The notes beneath the pieces were generated by a model. It was not told where the DNA came from, did no database searches, and saw only the letters and a list, made by a program, of their open reading frames with translations. A stretch of 64,000 nt of DNA. Origin: Pseudophaeobacter profundi. Its GTDB lineage: Bacteria; Pseudomonadota; Alphaproteobacteria; Rhodobacterales; Rhodobacteraceae. The stretch is taken from positions 124,001 through 188,000 of the forward strand of contig NZ_JARJEF010000006.1 in NCBI RefSeq assembly GCF_029697505.1, in the 5' to 3' direction. Numbering within the stretch: the first letter of the stretch is position 1; each line of letters starts with the position of its first letter. A program made the position numbers and the translations under genes. Positions 36,709-48,219 of the stretch are shown in pieces.

Positions 36709-37152
36709 ATGTTGGATAACCTGCCGCGCGGAACCATCTGCATCGAAGACATAGAGATGGGCATGACGCGCTTTGTCCGCAAAGTGATCACCGACGAAGA
36801 TATCGAGATGTTCTCGCAGGTCTCCACTGATCGCAACCCGGTGCATCTGGATGACGCTTACGCTCAGGACACCATCTTTCAGGGTCGCATTGCCCACGGC
36901 ATGCTGACAGCCGGCCTGATCTCTGCGGTCATTGGCGAACAGCTGCCCGGCCATGGCACCATCTATATGAGCCAATCGCTGAAATTTCTCGCCCCGGTGC
37001 GGCCCGGCGATATGGTCCTGGCCGAGGTCGAAGTCACTGATATCGTCATCGACAAACGCCGGGTCAAACTGGATTGTCGCTGCATGGTGGATGGCAAAAA
37101 GGTTCTGGTCGGTGAAGCCATGGTCATGGCCCCCTCGCGCAAGTTCGACTGA
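36709..37152 (+). CDS. MaoC-family (hotdog fold) enoyl hydratase
   Basis: A 147-residue single-hotdog protein with the hydratase-2 motif STDRNPVHLDDAYAQ (Asp and His) and GRIAHGMLTAGLISAVIG. It probably hydrates a trans-2-enoyl-CoA to the (R)-3-hydroxyacyl-CoA. GGAGGG lies four bases before the chosen ATG (36709); an ATG at 36697 with AGGGTG is also possible. No fatty-acid genes adjoin it, so the pathway is open. The ribF gene follows after about 120 bp. Confidence 0.88.
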   Translation: MLDNLPRGTICIEDIEMGMTRFVRKVITDEDIEMFSQVSTDRNPVHLDDAYAQDTIFQGRIAHGMLTAGLISAVIGEQLPGHGTIYMSQSLKFLAPVRPGDMVLAEVEVTDIVIDKRRVKLDCRCMVDGKKVLVGEAMVMAPSRKFD

Positions 37153-37270
37153 CGCGCCACCTGCAGCGCGGGGCTGTAGCCCAAGGCGGATCCGCAGTCC
37201 GGTCATCTTTCACCGCCTGCACAGCCATCCGGTGCTTGCAAGCCCCAGTGCAGGGCGCTAGGCAGACGCC

Positions 37271-38218
37271 ATGCGCATCATCCGAGACTATCAATTCGTA
37301 GAACAGCAAGATCGTGGCGCCAGCGTTGCGATCGGCAATTTTGACGGCGTTCACCGGGGCCATCAATCGGTCATCGAGCAGGCCCGCGCCGCGGCCCCCG
37401 ATGCCCCGCTGGGGGTGATGACCTTTGAACCCCACCCGCGCGCCTTTTTTGCCCCCAACGCCCCACCGTTCCGCCTGATGTCGCCCGAGGCCCGCGCCTC
37501 GCGGTTGGAAAAACTGGGGGTAGAGCGGCTCTATGAGCTGAATTTCAACGCCGCCCTGTCGAGCCTGCCGCCGGAAGACTTTGCCCGCCGCGTCATCGCC
37601 GATGGGCTTGGCCTGCGCCATGTGGTGGTGGGGGCTGATTTCTGTTTTGGCAAGGGGCGCAGCGGCACTGCCGCCGATCTGCAGCGTTTTGGTGCTGAAA
37701 TGGGGTTTGGCGTCACCATCGCGCCCTTGATGGCCCATTCAGAACATACCGTTTCCTCTACCGCAATCCGCACTGCGCTGAGCGAGGGACGACCGCGGGA
37801 TGCGGCGGCCATGCTCAGCCATTGGCACCGGATCGAAGGTAAGGTGATCGGCGGCGAACAACGCGGCCGTGACCTGGGCTTTCCCACTGCAAATATGTCG
37901 ATCGACGGGCTGCATCCCCCGGCCTTCGGCGTCTATGCGGTGCTGGTTGATGTGCTGGATGGACCACATAAGGGCAGCTATCAGGGGGCGGCCTCTATTG
38001 GGGTGCGACCCATGTTTGACGGGGCCCACCCCAATATCGAAACCTTCCTGTTTGATTTTACAGGCAATCTCTATGGCGCGACGCTTTCGGTGGCGCTGGT
38101 GGAATATCTGCGCCCGGAAATGAAATTCGACGGGCTTGAGGCACTGATTGAACAGATGAACGCCGATTGCGCCCGTGCCCGCGCCATCCTTGCCGCTGAA
38201 CCGCAGGTGACCACATGA
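37271..38218 (+). CDS. ribF: Bifunctional riboflavin kinase/FMN adenylyltransferase
   Basis: A 315-residue RibF that makes FMN and FAD from riboflavin. The N-terminal nucleotidyltransferase has IGNFDGVHRGHQ and the later SSTAIRTALSEG; the C-terminal flavokinase has RGRDLGFPTANM. Usual length, complete. It overlaps the ycgN-like gene by 4 bp (ATGA), beginning a coupled three-gene set. Confidence 0.96.
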   Translation: MRIIRDYQFVEQQDRGASVAIGNFDGVHRGHQSVIEQARAAAPDAPLGVMTFEPHPRAFFAPNAPPFRLMSPEARASRLEKLGVERLYELNFNAALSSLPPEDFARRVIADGLGLRHVVVGADFCFGKGRSGTAADLQRFGAEMGFGVTIAPLMAHSEHTVSSTAIRTALSEGRPRDAAAMLSHWHRIEGKVIGGEQRGRDLGFPTANMSIDGLHPPAFGVYAVLVDVLDGPHKGSYQGAASIGVRPMFDGAHPNIETFLFDFTGNLYGATLSVALVEYLRPEMKFDGLEALIEQMNADCARARAILAAEPQVTT

Positions 38219-38685
38219 GCGACGGGATTGATCGCAGAGGGCTGACGCCGCGCTTTTGGGAGAAGAAGCCGCTCGACAAGCTCAACCAACAGGAATGGGA
38301 AGCTCTCTGTGATGGCTGCGGAAAATGCTGCCTGAACAAGCTTGAAGACGAGGACAGCGGTGAGATCGCCCTGACCCGCGTGGCCTGCCGCCTGCTGGAT
38401 GACAACAGCTGCCACTGCGCCCATTATGAAAATCGCCACCAGTTCATTCCGGAATGCATCGTGCTCCGGCCCGATAACCTGGATACCCATGCCTATTGGA
38501 TGCCACAGACCTGCGCCTATCGGCTGCTCTGGCAAGGCAAGCCCCTGCCCCAGTGGCACCCCCTGCTGACTGGCGACCCCGATAGCCCCCATGCCGCAGG
38601 CGTTACCGTGCGCGGCTGGACCGTTTCAGAATTCGATATCCCGGAAGAAGACTGGGAAGACCATATCATCGAGGAGCCGATCTGA
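38215..38685 (+). CDS. YcgN-family cysteine cluster protein
   Basis: A 156-residue protein with the family's Cys pattern: CDGCGKCCLNKLED, then VACRLLDDNSCHCAHYENR, a Cys in FIPECIVLRP and one in PQTCAYRLL, a likely metal or Fe-S site of the UPF0260/zinc-cluster type. The C-terminal stretch VRGWTVSEFDI is also conserved. Biochemical function unknown. Overlaps ribF by 4 bp and shares a base with the aldolase start. Confidence 0.92.
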   Translation: MSDGIDRRGLTPRFWEKKPLDKLNQQEWEALCDGCGKCCLNKLEDEDSGEIALTRVACRLLDDNSCHCAHYENRHQFIPECIVLRPDNLDTHAYWMPQTCAYRLLWQGKPLPQWHPLLTGDPDSPHAAGVTVRGWTVSEFDIPEEDWEDHIIEEPI

Positions 38686-39731
38686 TGTACTTTGCCTCTG
38701 ACAATTCCGGTCCGGTTCCGGCCCAGGTTCTGCACGCCCTTGCAAAAGCCAACGAAGGCTATGCCATGGGCTATGGTGCCGATGCGGAAATGGCCGAAGT
38801 AACCAAACGCCTGCGGGATATTTTCGAGGCGCCCGAGGCAGCGGTGCATCTGGTGGCTACCGGCACTGCGGCAAACTCTATCGCGCTGGCCACCCTGAGC
38901 CAGCCGTTTGAAACCATCTTTTGCACCCCCACCGCGCATATCCACGAAGATGAATGCAATGCGCCGGAATTTTACACAGGCGGCGCCAAGCTGACGTTGG
39001 TTCCTGGCGCGCCCGGGCGTGACGACAAGATGACACCGCAGGCGCTGTACGCCACCATCGCAGCAGAGGAAACCCGCGGCGTACATGGGCCACAGCGTGG
39101 GCCTGTTTCGCTGACGCAGGTCACCGAACGCGGTACGCTCTATAGTCTGGACGAACTGCAGGCGCTTTCAGCTGTGACCCGCGAATTTGGTCTTTCGCTG
39201 CATCTGGATGGTGCCCGGTTTGCCAATGCCATGGTGGCCCTGGACTGCACCCCGGCTGAAATGACATGGAAAGCTGGCGTCGACGCCCTGTCCTTTGGCG
39301 GCACCAAGAATGGGCTGATGGGGGTCGAAGCGGTGATCTTCTTTGATCCAAAACACGCCCGCGAGTTTGAGCTACGGCGCAAGCGCGGCGGCCACCTGTT
39401 TTCCAAGCATCGTTACCTTTCGGCACAGATGCTGGCCTATCTGAGCGATGACCTGTGGCGCGACAGCGCCCGCAAGGCCAATGCAAACTGCGCTTATCTG
39501 GCGGCGGGTCTGCGCCAGGCCGGGGCCAGCTTTCAGCATGAGCCGCAGGCAAACATGATCTTTGCCGCCCTTCCCCGTGCCACCCATCAGCGCCTGTTTG
39601 AAGCGGGCGCCGCCTACCATCTGTGGGATGGCCCGCTAGAGGGTGATCTGACAGAACGGGTCACCGCGCGTTTTGTCTGCGACTGGGCCATCAGTACAGC
39701 CCAGATGGATCAGTTTCTGGCCCTGCTCTAG
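38685..39731 (+). CDS. Low-specificity L-threonine aldolase-family PLP enzyme
   Basis: A 348-residue fold-type I PLP enzyme. It has the N-terminal ASDNSGPVPAQVLHAL, cofactor-region VATGTAANSIAL, LHLDGARFANA (Asp and Arg contacting PLP), and the Lys in LSFGGTKNGLMG. It should cleave L-threonine or allo-threonine to glycine and acetaldehyde, or a related beta-hydroxy amino acid. It overlaps the preceding gene by one base and the convergent hydrolase gene by 4 bp at its end. Confidence 0.92.
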   Translation: MYFASDNSGPVPAQVLHALAKANEGYAMGYGADAEMAEVTKRLRDIFEAPEAAVHLVATGTAANSIALATLSQPFETIFCTPTAHIHEDECNAPEFYTGGAKLTLVPGAPGRDDKMTPQALYATIAAEETRGVHGPQRGPVSLTQVTERGTLYSLDELQALSAVTREFGLSLHLDGARFANAMVALDCTPAEMTWKAGVDALSFGGTKNGLMGVEAVIFFDPKHAREFELRRKRGGHLFSKHRYLSAQMLAYLSDDLWRDSARKANANCAYLAAGLRQAGASFQHEPQANMIFAALPRATHQRLFEAGAAYHLWDGPLEGDLTERVTARFVCDWAISTAQMDQFLALL

Positions 39732-40549
39732 CGGGCAGCCTGCCCCCAGAAACGGCGCAGCAGATCTGCGGTCGCGGTCGGATGGGTGATCGGCAGCATA
39801 TGCCCGGTCTCAGGCACAACCACGCTCACCGCCTGTGGCAGGCGCCGGGCCAGCCCTTCGTTGATCAGCGGCATCACCGGCTGGCTGTCACCGCCGCTGA
39901 GCAACAGAACCGGCATGGATACAGCCGCCAAGGCCCCAGGCTCTAGCACCCCGTTGTTGTCCAGATATAGCGTGTCATAGCTCTTGGGGACTACTGCCAT
40001 GGCGCGGATCATCGCCGCACGCGCCTGCTCTGTCAGATCCGGCCATTTTGGCTTGCCCGTGCCCCACATACGGTTAAAAAACCGGGTGGCACCCTCAATG
40101 TCTCCGGCGGCATAAAGCTCTGCAAAGGGGGCTTCTATGGCCTCTAGTGCCGCCTGCGCATCGGGGGCGTCCTGGCGCGTCACCGCAAAAAGCACGGGTT
40201 CGATCAGGGTCAGGCTATTAACCAGATCTGGACGCGCCTGCGCCATGCGCAGCGCCACGGTGGCTCCAAAGGAATGGCCGATCAAATCCATCGGCACCCC
40301 GGCGGCCCCCAGTTGCGCCAGCCCGGCCGCCACATTGGCCGTTTGATAATCCGTCGCCTGTTCATCCCAATCCGGGCTGCGGCCATGGGAAAACATATCA
40401 AAGGCGGTGAGCGTGATCTCCTGCTCCATCTCTGTGGCCAGCCCGCGCCAGGCCCCCGAATGGGCAAGCGAACAATGAACCGCCAGAACCTGACGGGGCC
40501 CAGCCCCAAAACGCCGGGAAAAAACTTCGCTCAAAATGATATCCTTCAT
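39728..40549 (-). CDS. Alpha/beta-fold hydrolase
   Basis: A 273-residue soluble hydrolase with the Ser nucleophile elbow LIGHSFGATVALRMA, oxyanion region VHCSLAHSGAWRGL, and catalytic His in PETGHMLPITHP. ATG at 40549, with GGGGAT upstream; a longer start at 40678 overlaps the upstream gene. It ends tail-to-tail with the threonine aldolase gene and begins 19 bp after the isomerase-like gene, suggesting cotranscription. Substrate unknown. Confidence 0.9.
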   Translation of the reverse strand: MKDIILSEVFSRRFGAGPRQVLAVHCSLAHSGAWRGLATEMEQEITLTAFDMFSHGRSPDWDEQATDYQTANVAAGLAQLGAAGVPMDLIGHSFGATVALRMAQARPDLVNSLTLIEPVLFAVTRQDAPDAQAALEAIEAPFAELYAAGDIEGATRFFNRMWGTGKPKWPDLTEQARAAMIRAMAVVPKSYDTLYLDNNGVLEPGALAAVSMPVLLLSGGDSQPVMPLINEGLARRLPQAVSVVVPETGHMLPITHPTATADLLRRFWGQAAR

Positions 40550-40568
40550 CTGATCCCCACCAGCCGTA

Positions 40569-41162
40569 TCAGCCCGCAAGATGTTCTTCCAGATCGGTGA
40601 TCCGGTCCTGTCCCCAGAACCGCGCACCATCTTCGGTGATATAAAACGGCACACCAAAGACACCGGCATTGACGGCATCCTCTAGGTTTTGCGCGTAGGT
40701 CTCGGCACCGGCCAAGAGACCGCTATCCGCCAGTGCAGGGTCAAAGCCGGCATCTTGCAGGCAGGATTTGATCACATCGTCCTGGGCAATATCGCGTTCT
40801 TCCGCCCAGACGGCCCGCAGGATCCCATGCACAAGCGCCCCCATATCACCGCCGCCTGCGGCCTGTGCGGCAATGATCGCATAGGACGACGGCGCCGGGT
40901 TGGTTGGCCAATGGGCGGGTTTGAGGTTCAGCACCAGCCCATTCTTTTTTGCCTGCCGCTGCATCTCTATCACCCGGTATTCCTGGCGCGAGATATGGCG
41001 ATCCTTCGGAGGGGTGCCACCGGTGCGACCAAACAGGGCAATAATGTCCAAAGGTTTGTAATTGATCGTCGCATTCTGTCGCTCTGCCGCTTCTTCCAGT
41101 CGGGTTCCGGCCAGATATGCGTAGGGCGACAGGGTCGAGAAGTAGAAATCAATGACGGCCAT
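40569..41162 (-). CDS. 2-hydroxychromene-2-carboxylate isomerase family (GST kappa/DsbA-like) protein
   Basis: A 197-residue thioredoxin-fold protein with a helical insert. DFYFSTLSPYAYLAG at the N-terminus holds the glutathione-site Ser that replaces the CxxC of DsbA, and GVFGVPFYITEDGARFWGQDR near the end is the family's cis-Pro region. Members isomerise hydroxychromene carboxylates in naphthalene-type catabolism using glutathione; no aromatic pathway genes are nearby. ATG at 41162 with GGGAGA upstream. Divergent from prs. Confidence 0.9.
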   Translation of the reverse strand: MAVIDFYFSTLSPYAYLAGTRLEEAAERQNATINYKPLDIIALFGRTGGTPPKDRHISRQEYRVIEMQRQAKKNGLVLNLKPAHWPTNPAPSSYAIIAAQAAGGGDMGALVHGILRAVWAEERDIAQDDVIKSCLQDAGFDPALADSGLLAGAETYAQNLEDAVNAGVFGVPFYITEDGARFWGQDRITDLEEHLAG

Positions 41163-41268
41163 GGTGGTTTTCTCCCGCTTAGAACTAGGCTGAAAGCTAC
41201 GCACATGTTAAGCGGTGAGCAAGATCACGAATCTGTCACATAGCCATTGCTGCCGGGGATATCAGCCA

Positions 41269-42291
41269 ATGCCGACTTTACACGAACCCAAGCTTATTGC
41301 TGGGAACGCCAACCTCCCTCTTGCCACTTCCATTGCCCGCCGAATGAGCATGCACCGTGGTGTCGACCAAGGTCTGGTTGATGCTCGCGTTGAACGCTTT
41401 AACGACGGCGAGATCTTTGTCGAGGTTTACGAGAACGTACGCGGTGAGGACATGTTCATCATTCAGCCGACCTCCAATCCGGCGAATGATAACCTGATGG
41501 AACTGCTGATCATCTCTGATGCGCTGCGCCGCTCTTCTGCGCAACGCATTACCGCCGTGATCCCCTACTTCGGCTATGCCCGTCAGGACCGCCGCACCAA
41601 GGCCCGCACACCGATTTCATCCAAGCTGGTCGCCAATATGCTGACCGGCGCCGGCGTAGAGCGGGTCCTGACCATGGATCTGCATGCCGCGCAAATCCAG
41701 GGCTTCTTTGATATTCCGGTAGACAACCTCTACGCTTCGCCGATTTTTGCACTGGATGTCAAAAACCAGTTCAAGGACAGCATGGATGATCTGATGGTGG
41801 TCTCTCCTGATGTGGGCGGCGTTGCCCGCGCGCGGGAACTGGCCAAGCGCATCAATGCGCCGCTGTCGATCGTCGACAAACGCCGCGAAAAAGCCGGCGA
41901 AGTGGCCGAGATGACCGTCATCGGCAATGTGCAGGACAAGATCTGCCTGATCATCGACGACATGTGCGACACGGCCGGTACCCTGTGCAAGGCCGCCCAG
42001 GTGCTGCTGGACAATGGGGCCAAGGAAGTCCACGCCTATATCACCCACGGCGTGATGAGCGGCCCTGCGGTTGAGCGTGTGTCGAACTCAGTGATGAAAT
42101 CTCTGGTGCTGACCGATTCCATTCAGCCCAGCGAAGAGATCCTGAACACACCCAACATCCGCATCCTGCCCACAGCGCCGCTGTTTACCCAGGCGATCCT
42201 GAACATCTGGCACGGCACCTCCGTGTCCTCGCTGTTTGAAGACAAGACCTTGGTTCCCATCTACGAGTCGCTTTATTCAAACGGCGTCTGA
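41269..42291 (+). CDS. prs: Ribose-phosphate pyrophosphokinase
   Basis: A 340-residue PRPP synthetase that makes PRPP from ribose 5-phosphate and ATP for purine, pyrimidine, histidine and NAD synthesis. Conserved: [31 protein letters not shown], the catalytic flexible-loop region [11 protein letters not shown] and the PRPP loop [13 protein letters not shown]. Slightly longer than E. coli Prs (315) through small insertions. Start ATG at 41269 after GGGGAT. Monocistronic with a strong shared terminator. Confidence 0.96.
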   Translation: MPTLHEPKLIAGNANLPLATSIARRMSMHRGVDQGLVDARVERFNDGEIFVEVYENVRGEDMFIIQPTSNPANDNLMELLIISDALRRSSAQRITAVIPYFGYARQDRRTKARTPISSKLVANMLTGAGVERVLTMDLHAAQIQGFFDIPVDNLYASPIFALDVKNQFKDSMDDLMVVSPDVGGVARARELAKRINAPLSIVDKRREKAGEVAEMTVIGNVQDKICLIIDDMCDTAGTLCKAAQVLLDNGAKEVHAYITHGVMSGPAVERVSNSVMKSLVLTDSIQPSEEILNTPNIRILPTAPLFTQAILNIWHGTSVSSLFEDKTLVPIYESLYSNGV

Positions 42292-42311
42292 CGCCAAGGA
42301 ATGAGACAAGA

Positions 42312-42350
42312 AAAAGGCCCCGCGCAGTATCCTGCGCGGGGCCTTTTTTT
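42312..42350 (+). terminator. Bidirectional terminator between prs and the lectin gene
   Basis: AAGGCCCCGCGCAG (42314-42327) pairs perfectly with CTGCGCGGGGCCTT (42332-42345) across TATC; seven T in all follow on the plus strand and CTTTTTCTT on the minus strand, so it can stop both convergent transcripts. Confidence 0.95.
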
Positions 42351-42419
42351 ATGGTCTGGCCCGGTGAAATGCAGGGCAGATCCTGCCCGCTTATCTCCTT
42401 CCAGGTTGCGCAACAGGGT

Positions 42420-42770
42420 CTAGTCAACCTCCCAGTCATCCTCATGCGGCAGATCGCCAATGGCCATCCAGGCCGCACGCACACGGGCCACACGGCTATC
42501 GCCCCAAGTGCGAAAGACCATGTCAAAGCCAGAGGTTGTAATGTTCTCGGGCACCAGTTCGGCGCGAATGGCGGCACTGGTGTCCATATCCCAGAGCGAC
42601 ATCGACACATGCACCGTCGGCACCCGCCGATAGGTCTGTTTGAAGGGGACCTGCATGCGCCGCTCGCGTGCCCCCTCGCCGGTCCACATGCTGCCGCCCT
42701 CTTCAAACTCAGAGAACAGCGCCAGATCGCCCTGGTCTATTCCGATATGTAGATTGCGTAGTCTTTTCAT
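42420..42770 (-). CDS. H-type lectin domain protein
   Basis: A 116-residue protein whose second half matches the H-type lectin fold: VPFKQTYRRVPTVHVSMSLWD, then NITTSGFDMVFRTWGDSRVA and VRAAWMAIG, the conserved strands and ligand-loop residues of snail and slime-mould agglutinins. No signal peptide. The start is the ATG at 42770; longer frames run into the atp terminator. It lies just past the ATP synthase operon but beyond that operon's terminator, so it likely has its own promoter. Sugar (GalNAc-like) binding is known for family members; the role here is unknown. Confidence 0.85.
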   Translation of the reverse strand: MKRLRNLHIGIDQGDLALFSEFEEGGSMWTGEGARERRMQVPFKQTYRRVPTVHVSMSLWDMDTSAAIRAELVPENITTSGFDMVFRTWGDSRVARVRAAWMAIGDLPHEDDWEVD

Positions 42771-42858
42771 CACCCTCGGCTCCGCTCGCATACGCACCAG
42801 AGCTTGCCGGTGTGTAGGCCCGGTCTTTGCCCTTGATACAGTCAAGGTAACAATACGG

Positions 42859-42890
42859 AAAAACCGGCCCATCACAACGGAGGGCCGGTT
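42859..42890 (-). terminator. Rho-independent terminator of the atpHAGDC operon
   Basis: On the minus strand AACCGGCCC pairs with GGGCCGGTT (42882-42890 with 42862-42870), 9 bp with an 11-base loop, followed by a short T run. It stands about 45 bp after the atpC stop. Confidence 0.88.
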
Positions 42891-42935
42891 CTAAAAGTGC
42901 AGAGAGATACACCAGGCAGGTGATCACATGCGCCG

Positions 42936-43349
42936 TTACAGGCTCATATGGGTGCCCAGGGCCTCCATATCCGCCAACAGCTTGGCTGCATCTTCGACCA
43001 ACCCATGGGGCTGATCGTCTTCCTTGGCGGTCTTGTAGGTCTGGCGGGCCTCTTCGATCAGCTCGTCCAGATGGGCGCGGGTCATCTCATCCATTGGGAT
43101 TGCCTTTTCAGCGAGAACCGAAAGGGCCTCGGCGCTGATTTCGGCAAAACCGCCAGTGACCACGAATTCCGAAGTGCCTTGCGAGCTTTCAACCCGCAGG
43201 ACACCCGGACGCAGGGTGGTGATGGTGGGTGCATGCATCGGCATCGCCGTCATGTCACCCTCCGCGCCGGGGATCTGCACCGCGTTCACCTGAAGCGAAG
43301 CGAGGCTGCGCTCCGGGCTTACGAGGTCAAATTGCATGGTATCAGCCAT
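42936..43349 (-). CDS. atpC: ATP synthase F1 subunit epsilon
   Basis: A 137-residue subunit of the central stalk. The N-terminal beta-sandwich begins [20 protein letters not shown] and includes [20 protein letters not shown]; the C-terminal helices ([20 protein letters not shown]) can inhibit hydrolysis. Last gene of the F1 operon, 11 bp after atpD. Confidence 0.96.
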   Translation of the reverse strand: MADTMQFDLVSPERSLASLQVNAVQIPGAEGDMTAMPMHAPTITTLRPGVLRVESSQGTSEFVVTGGFAEISAEALSVLAEKAIPMDEMTRAHLDELIEEARQTYKTAKEDDQPHGLVEDAAKLLADMEALGTHMSL

Positions 43350-43360
43350 CAGGGCCCTCC

Positions 43361-44806
<1,446 letters not shown>

Positions 44807-45682
44807 TTAGAGCGCCTCTGCGCCCGAAATGATTTCAATCAGCTCGTTGGTGATGACGGCCTGACGCGAGCGGTTGAACTCGATTGTCAGCTTGTCGATC
44901 ATCTCGCCAGCGTTACGCGTGGCGTTATCCATCGCGCTCATCCGGGCACCCTGCTCGGATGCACCATTTTCCAGCAGCGCCGAAAAGATCTGGGTCGATA
45001 CGCCACGTGGCAGCAGATCGGCAAGGATTGCCTCTTCGCTGGGTTCGTAGTCGTAAACGGCCGATGCTTCTTCGACGACACCGCCCTCGTAAGAGGCCGG
45101 AATGATCTGCTGCGCTGTTGGCACCTGGGTCACGACATTGACGAACTCTGCAAAGAACAGGGTCGCAACATCGAATTCACCAGCGTCAAAGCGGGTCAGG
45201 ATATCCTTGGCGACGCCCTGCGCATCGGCATAGCCGATCCGCTTGACCTCGCTCAGATCCACGTGGCCGACGAAATCATCACCCAGGTCACGACGCAGCG
45301 CGTCGCGGCCCTTTTTGCCAACGGTCAGAATTTTGACCGTCTTGCCAGCCGCTTTCAGCTCCTGCGCCTTTTGGCGCGCCAGCTTGGCGATATTGGCGTT
45401 AAAGCCACCACACAGCCCCCGCTCGGCGGTCAGAACAACAAGAAGTTGTACCTGATCGCTGCCGGTGCCGCGCAGCAGTTTTGGTGCGCTATCGCTGCCG
45501 CCAACCGAAGCCGCAAGCCCTGCCATCACGGCATTGAACCGTTTGGTATAGGGACGCGAATCTTCAGCAGCTTCCTGGGCGCGGCGAAGTTTCGCCGCGG
45601 CCACCATTTGCATGGCTTTTGTGATCTTACGCGTGCTTTTGACACTCGCGATCCTGTTTTTCAGGTCCTTGAGATTTGGCAT
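44807..45682 (-). CDS. atpG: ATP synthase F1 subunit gamma
   Basis: A 291-residue rotor shaft. The N-terminal helix [20 protein letters not shown] and the C-terminal helix [20 protein letters not shown] form the coiled coil inside the alpha3beta3 ring; [14 protein letters not shown] is the conserved central motif. 12 bp separate it from atpA. Confidence 0.98.
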   Translation of the reverse strand: MPNLKDLKNRIASVKSTRKITKAMQMVAAAKLRRAQEAAEDSRPYTKRFNAVMAGLAASVGGSDSAPKLLRGTGSDQVQLLVVLTAERGLCGGFNANIAKLARQKAQELKAAGKTVKILTVGKKGRDALRRDLGDDFVGHVDLSEVKRIGYADAQGVAKDILTRFDAGEFDVATLFFAEFVNVVTQVPTAQQIIPASYEGGVVEEASAVYDYEPSEEAILADLLPRGVSTQIFSALLENGASEQGARMSAMDNATRNAGEMIDKLTIEFNRSRQAVITNELIEIISGAEAL

Positions 45683-45694
45683 TGCCTTATCCCC

Positions 45695-47233
45695 TTACGC
45701 GAAATCTGCGGCGAATTCGTCCAGCGCTGCTTTGATCTTGTCGGCAGCATCGCCCTTGATCTTCGGATCTTCGTTGGAAATCCACTCGAGCAGATCGGCG
45801 TGCTTGCTGCGCAGATGCGCCAGCATGCCTTCCTCGTAGCGGCCAACAGACTTTACGTCGATCTTGTCGAGGTAACCCTGGGTCCCGGCGAAGATCACGC
45901 AGACGATTTCTGCGTTGGTCAGCGGCGAGTACTGAGCCTGCTTCATCAGTTCGGTCAGACGGGCACCACGGTTCAGCAACTGCTGGGTGGCGGCGTCAAG
46001 GTCGGAACCAAACTGCGCAAAGGCCGCCATTTCGCGGTACTGAGCCAGTTCCAGTTTCACCGGACCCGCAACAGATTTCATCGAGTTTGTCTGCGCAGAG
46101 GAGCCAACACGCGAAACCGACAGACCGGTGTTCACAGCAGGACGGATGCCCTGGTAGAACAGTTCGGTTTCCAGGAAGATCTGGCCATCGGTGATCGAAA
46201 TCACGTTGGTTGGAATAAAGGCGGAAACGTCACCACCCTGGGTTTCAATAACGGGCAGAGCCGTCAGCGAACCAGCGCCGAAATCTTCGTTCAGCTTGGC
46301 CGAACGTTCCAGCAGACGGGAGTGCAGATAGAAAACGTCACCAGGATAGGCTTCACGGCCGGGCGGACGACGCAGCAGCAGCGACATCTGACGATAGGCA
46401 ACAGCCTGCTTGGAAAGGTCATCATAGATGATCAGACCGTGCTTGCCGCTGTCGCGGAAATATTCCGCCATCGCGGTGGCCGCATAGGGGGCCAGGAACT
46501 GCAGAGGCGCAGGATCGGACGCGGTTGCAGCAACCACGATCGAATATTCCATGGCGCCGGCTTCTTCCAGCTTTTTCACCAGCTGGGCAACGGTGGAACG
46601 CTTCTGACCAACCGCTACGTAGACGCAGTACAGTTTCTTCGACTCATCGTCGCCTGCTGCATCGTTGTAGGATTTCTGGTTCAGCATGGTGTCCAGGGCG
46701 ATCGCGGTTTTACCGGTCTGACGGTCACCAATGATCAGCTCACGCTGGCCACGGCCAACGGGGATCATCGCATCAACAGATTTGAGGCCTGTCGCCATCG
46801 GTTCGTGAACCGATTTACGTGGGATAATGCCAGGTGCCTTGACGTCGGCAACGCCACGCTTTGCAGCGTTGATCGGGCCTTTGCCGTCCAGCGGGTTACC
46901 CAGACCGTCAACAACGCGGCCCAGCAGCTCGGGGCCGACAGGAACGTCCACGATCGAGTTGGTGCGCTTTACAGTGTCACCTTCTTTGATGTCGCGGTCG
47001 GAGCCAAAGATAACGATACCTACGTTATCGGCCTCCAGGTTCAGCGCCATGCCCATAATCCCACCAGGGAATTCGACCATTTCGCCAGCCTGAACATTGT
47101 CAAGGCCGTAGACGCGGGCGATACCATCGCCAACGCTCAGCACGCGACCAATTTCAGCCACCTCGGCTTCCTGACCAAAGTTCTTGATCTGGTCTTTTAG
47201 GATCGCAGAAATCTCTGCTGCTTGGATACCCAT
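45695..47233 (-). CDS. atpA: ATP synthase F1 subunit alpha
   Basis: A 512-residue non-catalytic nucleotide-binding subunit. P-loop region [14 protein letters not shown], and the family block [17 protein letters not shown]. Full length. It starts directly after the delta gene stop (adjacent bases), consistent with coupled translation. Confidence 0.99.
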   Translation of the reverse strand: MGIQAAEISAILKDQIKNFGQEAEVAEIGRVLSVGDGIARVYGLDNVQAGEMVEFPGGIMGMALNLEADNVGIVIFGSDRDIKEGDTVKRTNSIVDVPVGPELLGRVVDGLGNPLDGKGPINAAKRGVADVKAPGIIPRKSVHEPMATGLKSVDAMIPVGRGQRELIIGDRQTGKTAIALDTMLNQKSYNDAAGDDESKKLYCVYVAVGQKRSTVAQLVKKLEEAGAMEYSIVVAATASDPAPLQFLAPYAATAMAEYFRDSGKHGLIIYDDLSKQAVAYRQMSLLLRRPPGREAYPGDVFYLHSRLLERSAKLNEDFGAGSLTALPVIETQGGDVSAFIPTNVISITDGQIFLETELFYQGIRPAVNTGLSVSRVGSSAQTNSMKSVAGPVKLELAQYREMAAFAQFGSDLDAATQQLLNRGARLTELMKQAQYSPLTNAEIVCVIFAGTQGYLDKIDVKSVGRYEEGMLAHLRSKHADLLEWISNEDPKIKGDAADKIKAALDEFAADFA

Positions 47234-47794
47234 TTATCCGACCTCTTTCATTGCATTCTGTAGGGAGTTGAGCTTGGAGCGGATCGAGCTATCGATCATC
47301 TTCGAGCCCACTTTAACGACGAGACCGCCAATGATGCTTTCATCGACGGTTGCATTGATGGTAATCTGTTTGCCCACGCGCGCGGCCAGCGTCTTGGCCA
47401 GCTTGTCGCTTTGGGTTTTTGTCAGTGCCTTGGCGGAAATCACCTCGGCGGTCACTTCACCGCGTGCCTCTGCCAGACGATCCCGCAGGGCAGAAATCAG
47501 AGCAGGAACCACGAACAGGCGGCGTTTTTGCGCCATCAGCGCCAGGCTGTTGCCCAAAACAGGTGCCAGACCCATTTTCTTGGCGATCGCCGCAATTGCG
47601 GCTTCCTGCTCATCCCGCGAAATCAGCGGAGAGCTGAGCAGGGTTTGCAGGTCGTCACTGTCAGCCAGGGCAGCTGCCAGATCATTGATGCTGGTTTCAA
47701 GGCTATCAAGTGCCTTGCTCTCTTCGGCGATCTCAAAGATCGCAGTGGCATAGCGTGCAGCAATGCCTGCTGAAATCGAAGCTGGTTCGGACAC
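47234..47794 (-). CDS. atpH: ATP synthase F1 subunit delta
   Basis: A 186-residue peripheral-stalk subunit. The N-terminal domain begins SEPASISAGIAARYATAIFE; the C-terminal part has TATVDESIIGG-like sequence (INATVDESIIGGLVVKVGSKM) that is the OSCP/delta signature. The start is taken as the GTG at 47792-47794 with GGAAGG six bases upstream; an in-frame extension to 47872 lacks family similarity. First gene of atpHAGDC; the Fo genes are elsewhere, as usual for this group. Confidence 0.95.
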   Translation of the reverse strand: MSEPASISAGIAARYATAIFEIAEESKALDSLETSINDLAAALADSDDLQTLLSSPLISRDEQEAAIAAIAKKMGLAPVLGNSLALMAQKRRLFVVPALISALRDRLAEARGEVTAEVISAKALTKTQSDKLAKTLAARVGKQITINATVDESIIGGLVVKVGSKMIDSSIRSKLNSLQNAMKEVG

Positions 47795-48219
47795 GTCCAC
47801 CCTTCCGACATTTGGCCCCGACTGGCCTGTCGCAAGACAGACGGCACCGGGGGCGTGAGCATACCCCACCAAGACGGCAGGGCGTTAAAATCAGCGTGGA
47901 TGTAACAGAGCGGTAGCAACCTATCAACTGTCTATAGTGGCAGGGGCAAAATGATCGACCTTAATGTTTTCAACACCTTAGCCAAAGTGCGGCTCTTTGC
48001 CTCCCGAAACTCGACTATTTTTATGCACCTCGGGCGTGTTATTTACCTTTCCGAACAGGTCAAAATCCGCACGAAAGGCGCAAATCAGCGCTCACAGGTC
48101 TTTTCCGGCCTCACCGCGGATCGACAATTTTGAAAAACAGAATCATCTGTCCGCGTCACCCCGGATCGACCACAGGGCACCTCTTTTGCCCGATGCCTCC
48201 TTGTTGTCAGCCGACCCGC
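47795..48219. other. Intergenic region upstream of the atp operon
   Basis: About 425 bp between atpH and the methyltransferase stop, both minus strand. It must hold the atp promoter; on the minus strand TTGATA near 47920 with a poor -10 is the best pair I see. A direct repeat TCACCGCGGATCGAC (48111-48125) and TCACCCCGGATCGAC (48156-48170) is 45 bp apart. No gene is convincing. Confidence 0.5.

Noticed and set aside
35377..37206. 609-codon minus-strand frame spanning the HAD and MaoC genes
   Set aside because: It crosses two real genes and their intergenic hairpin and has no protein-like composition.
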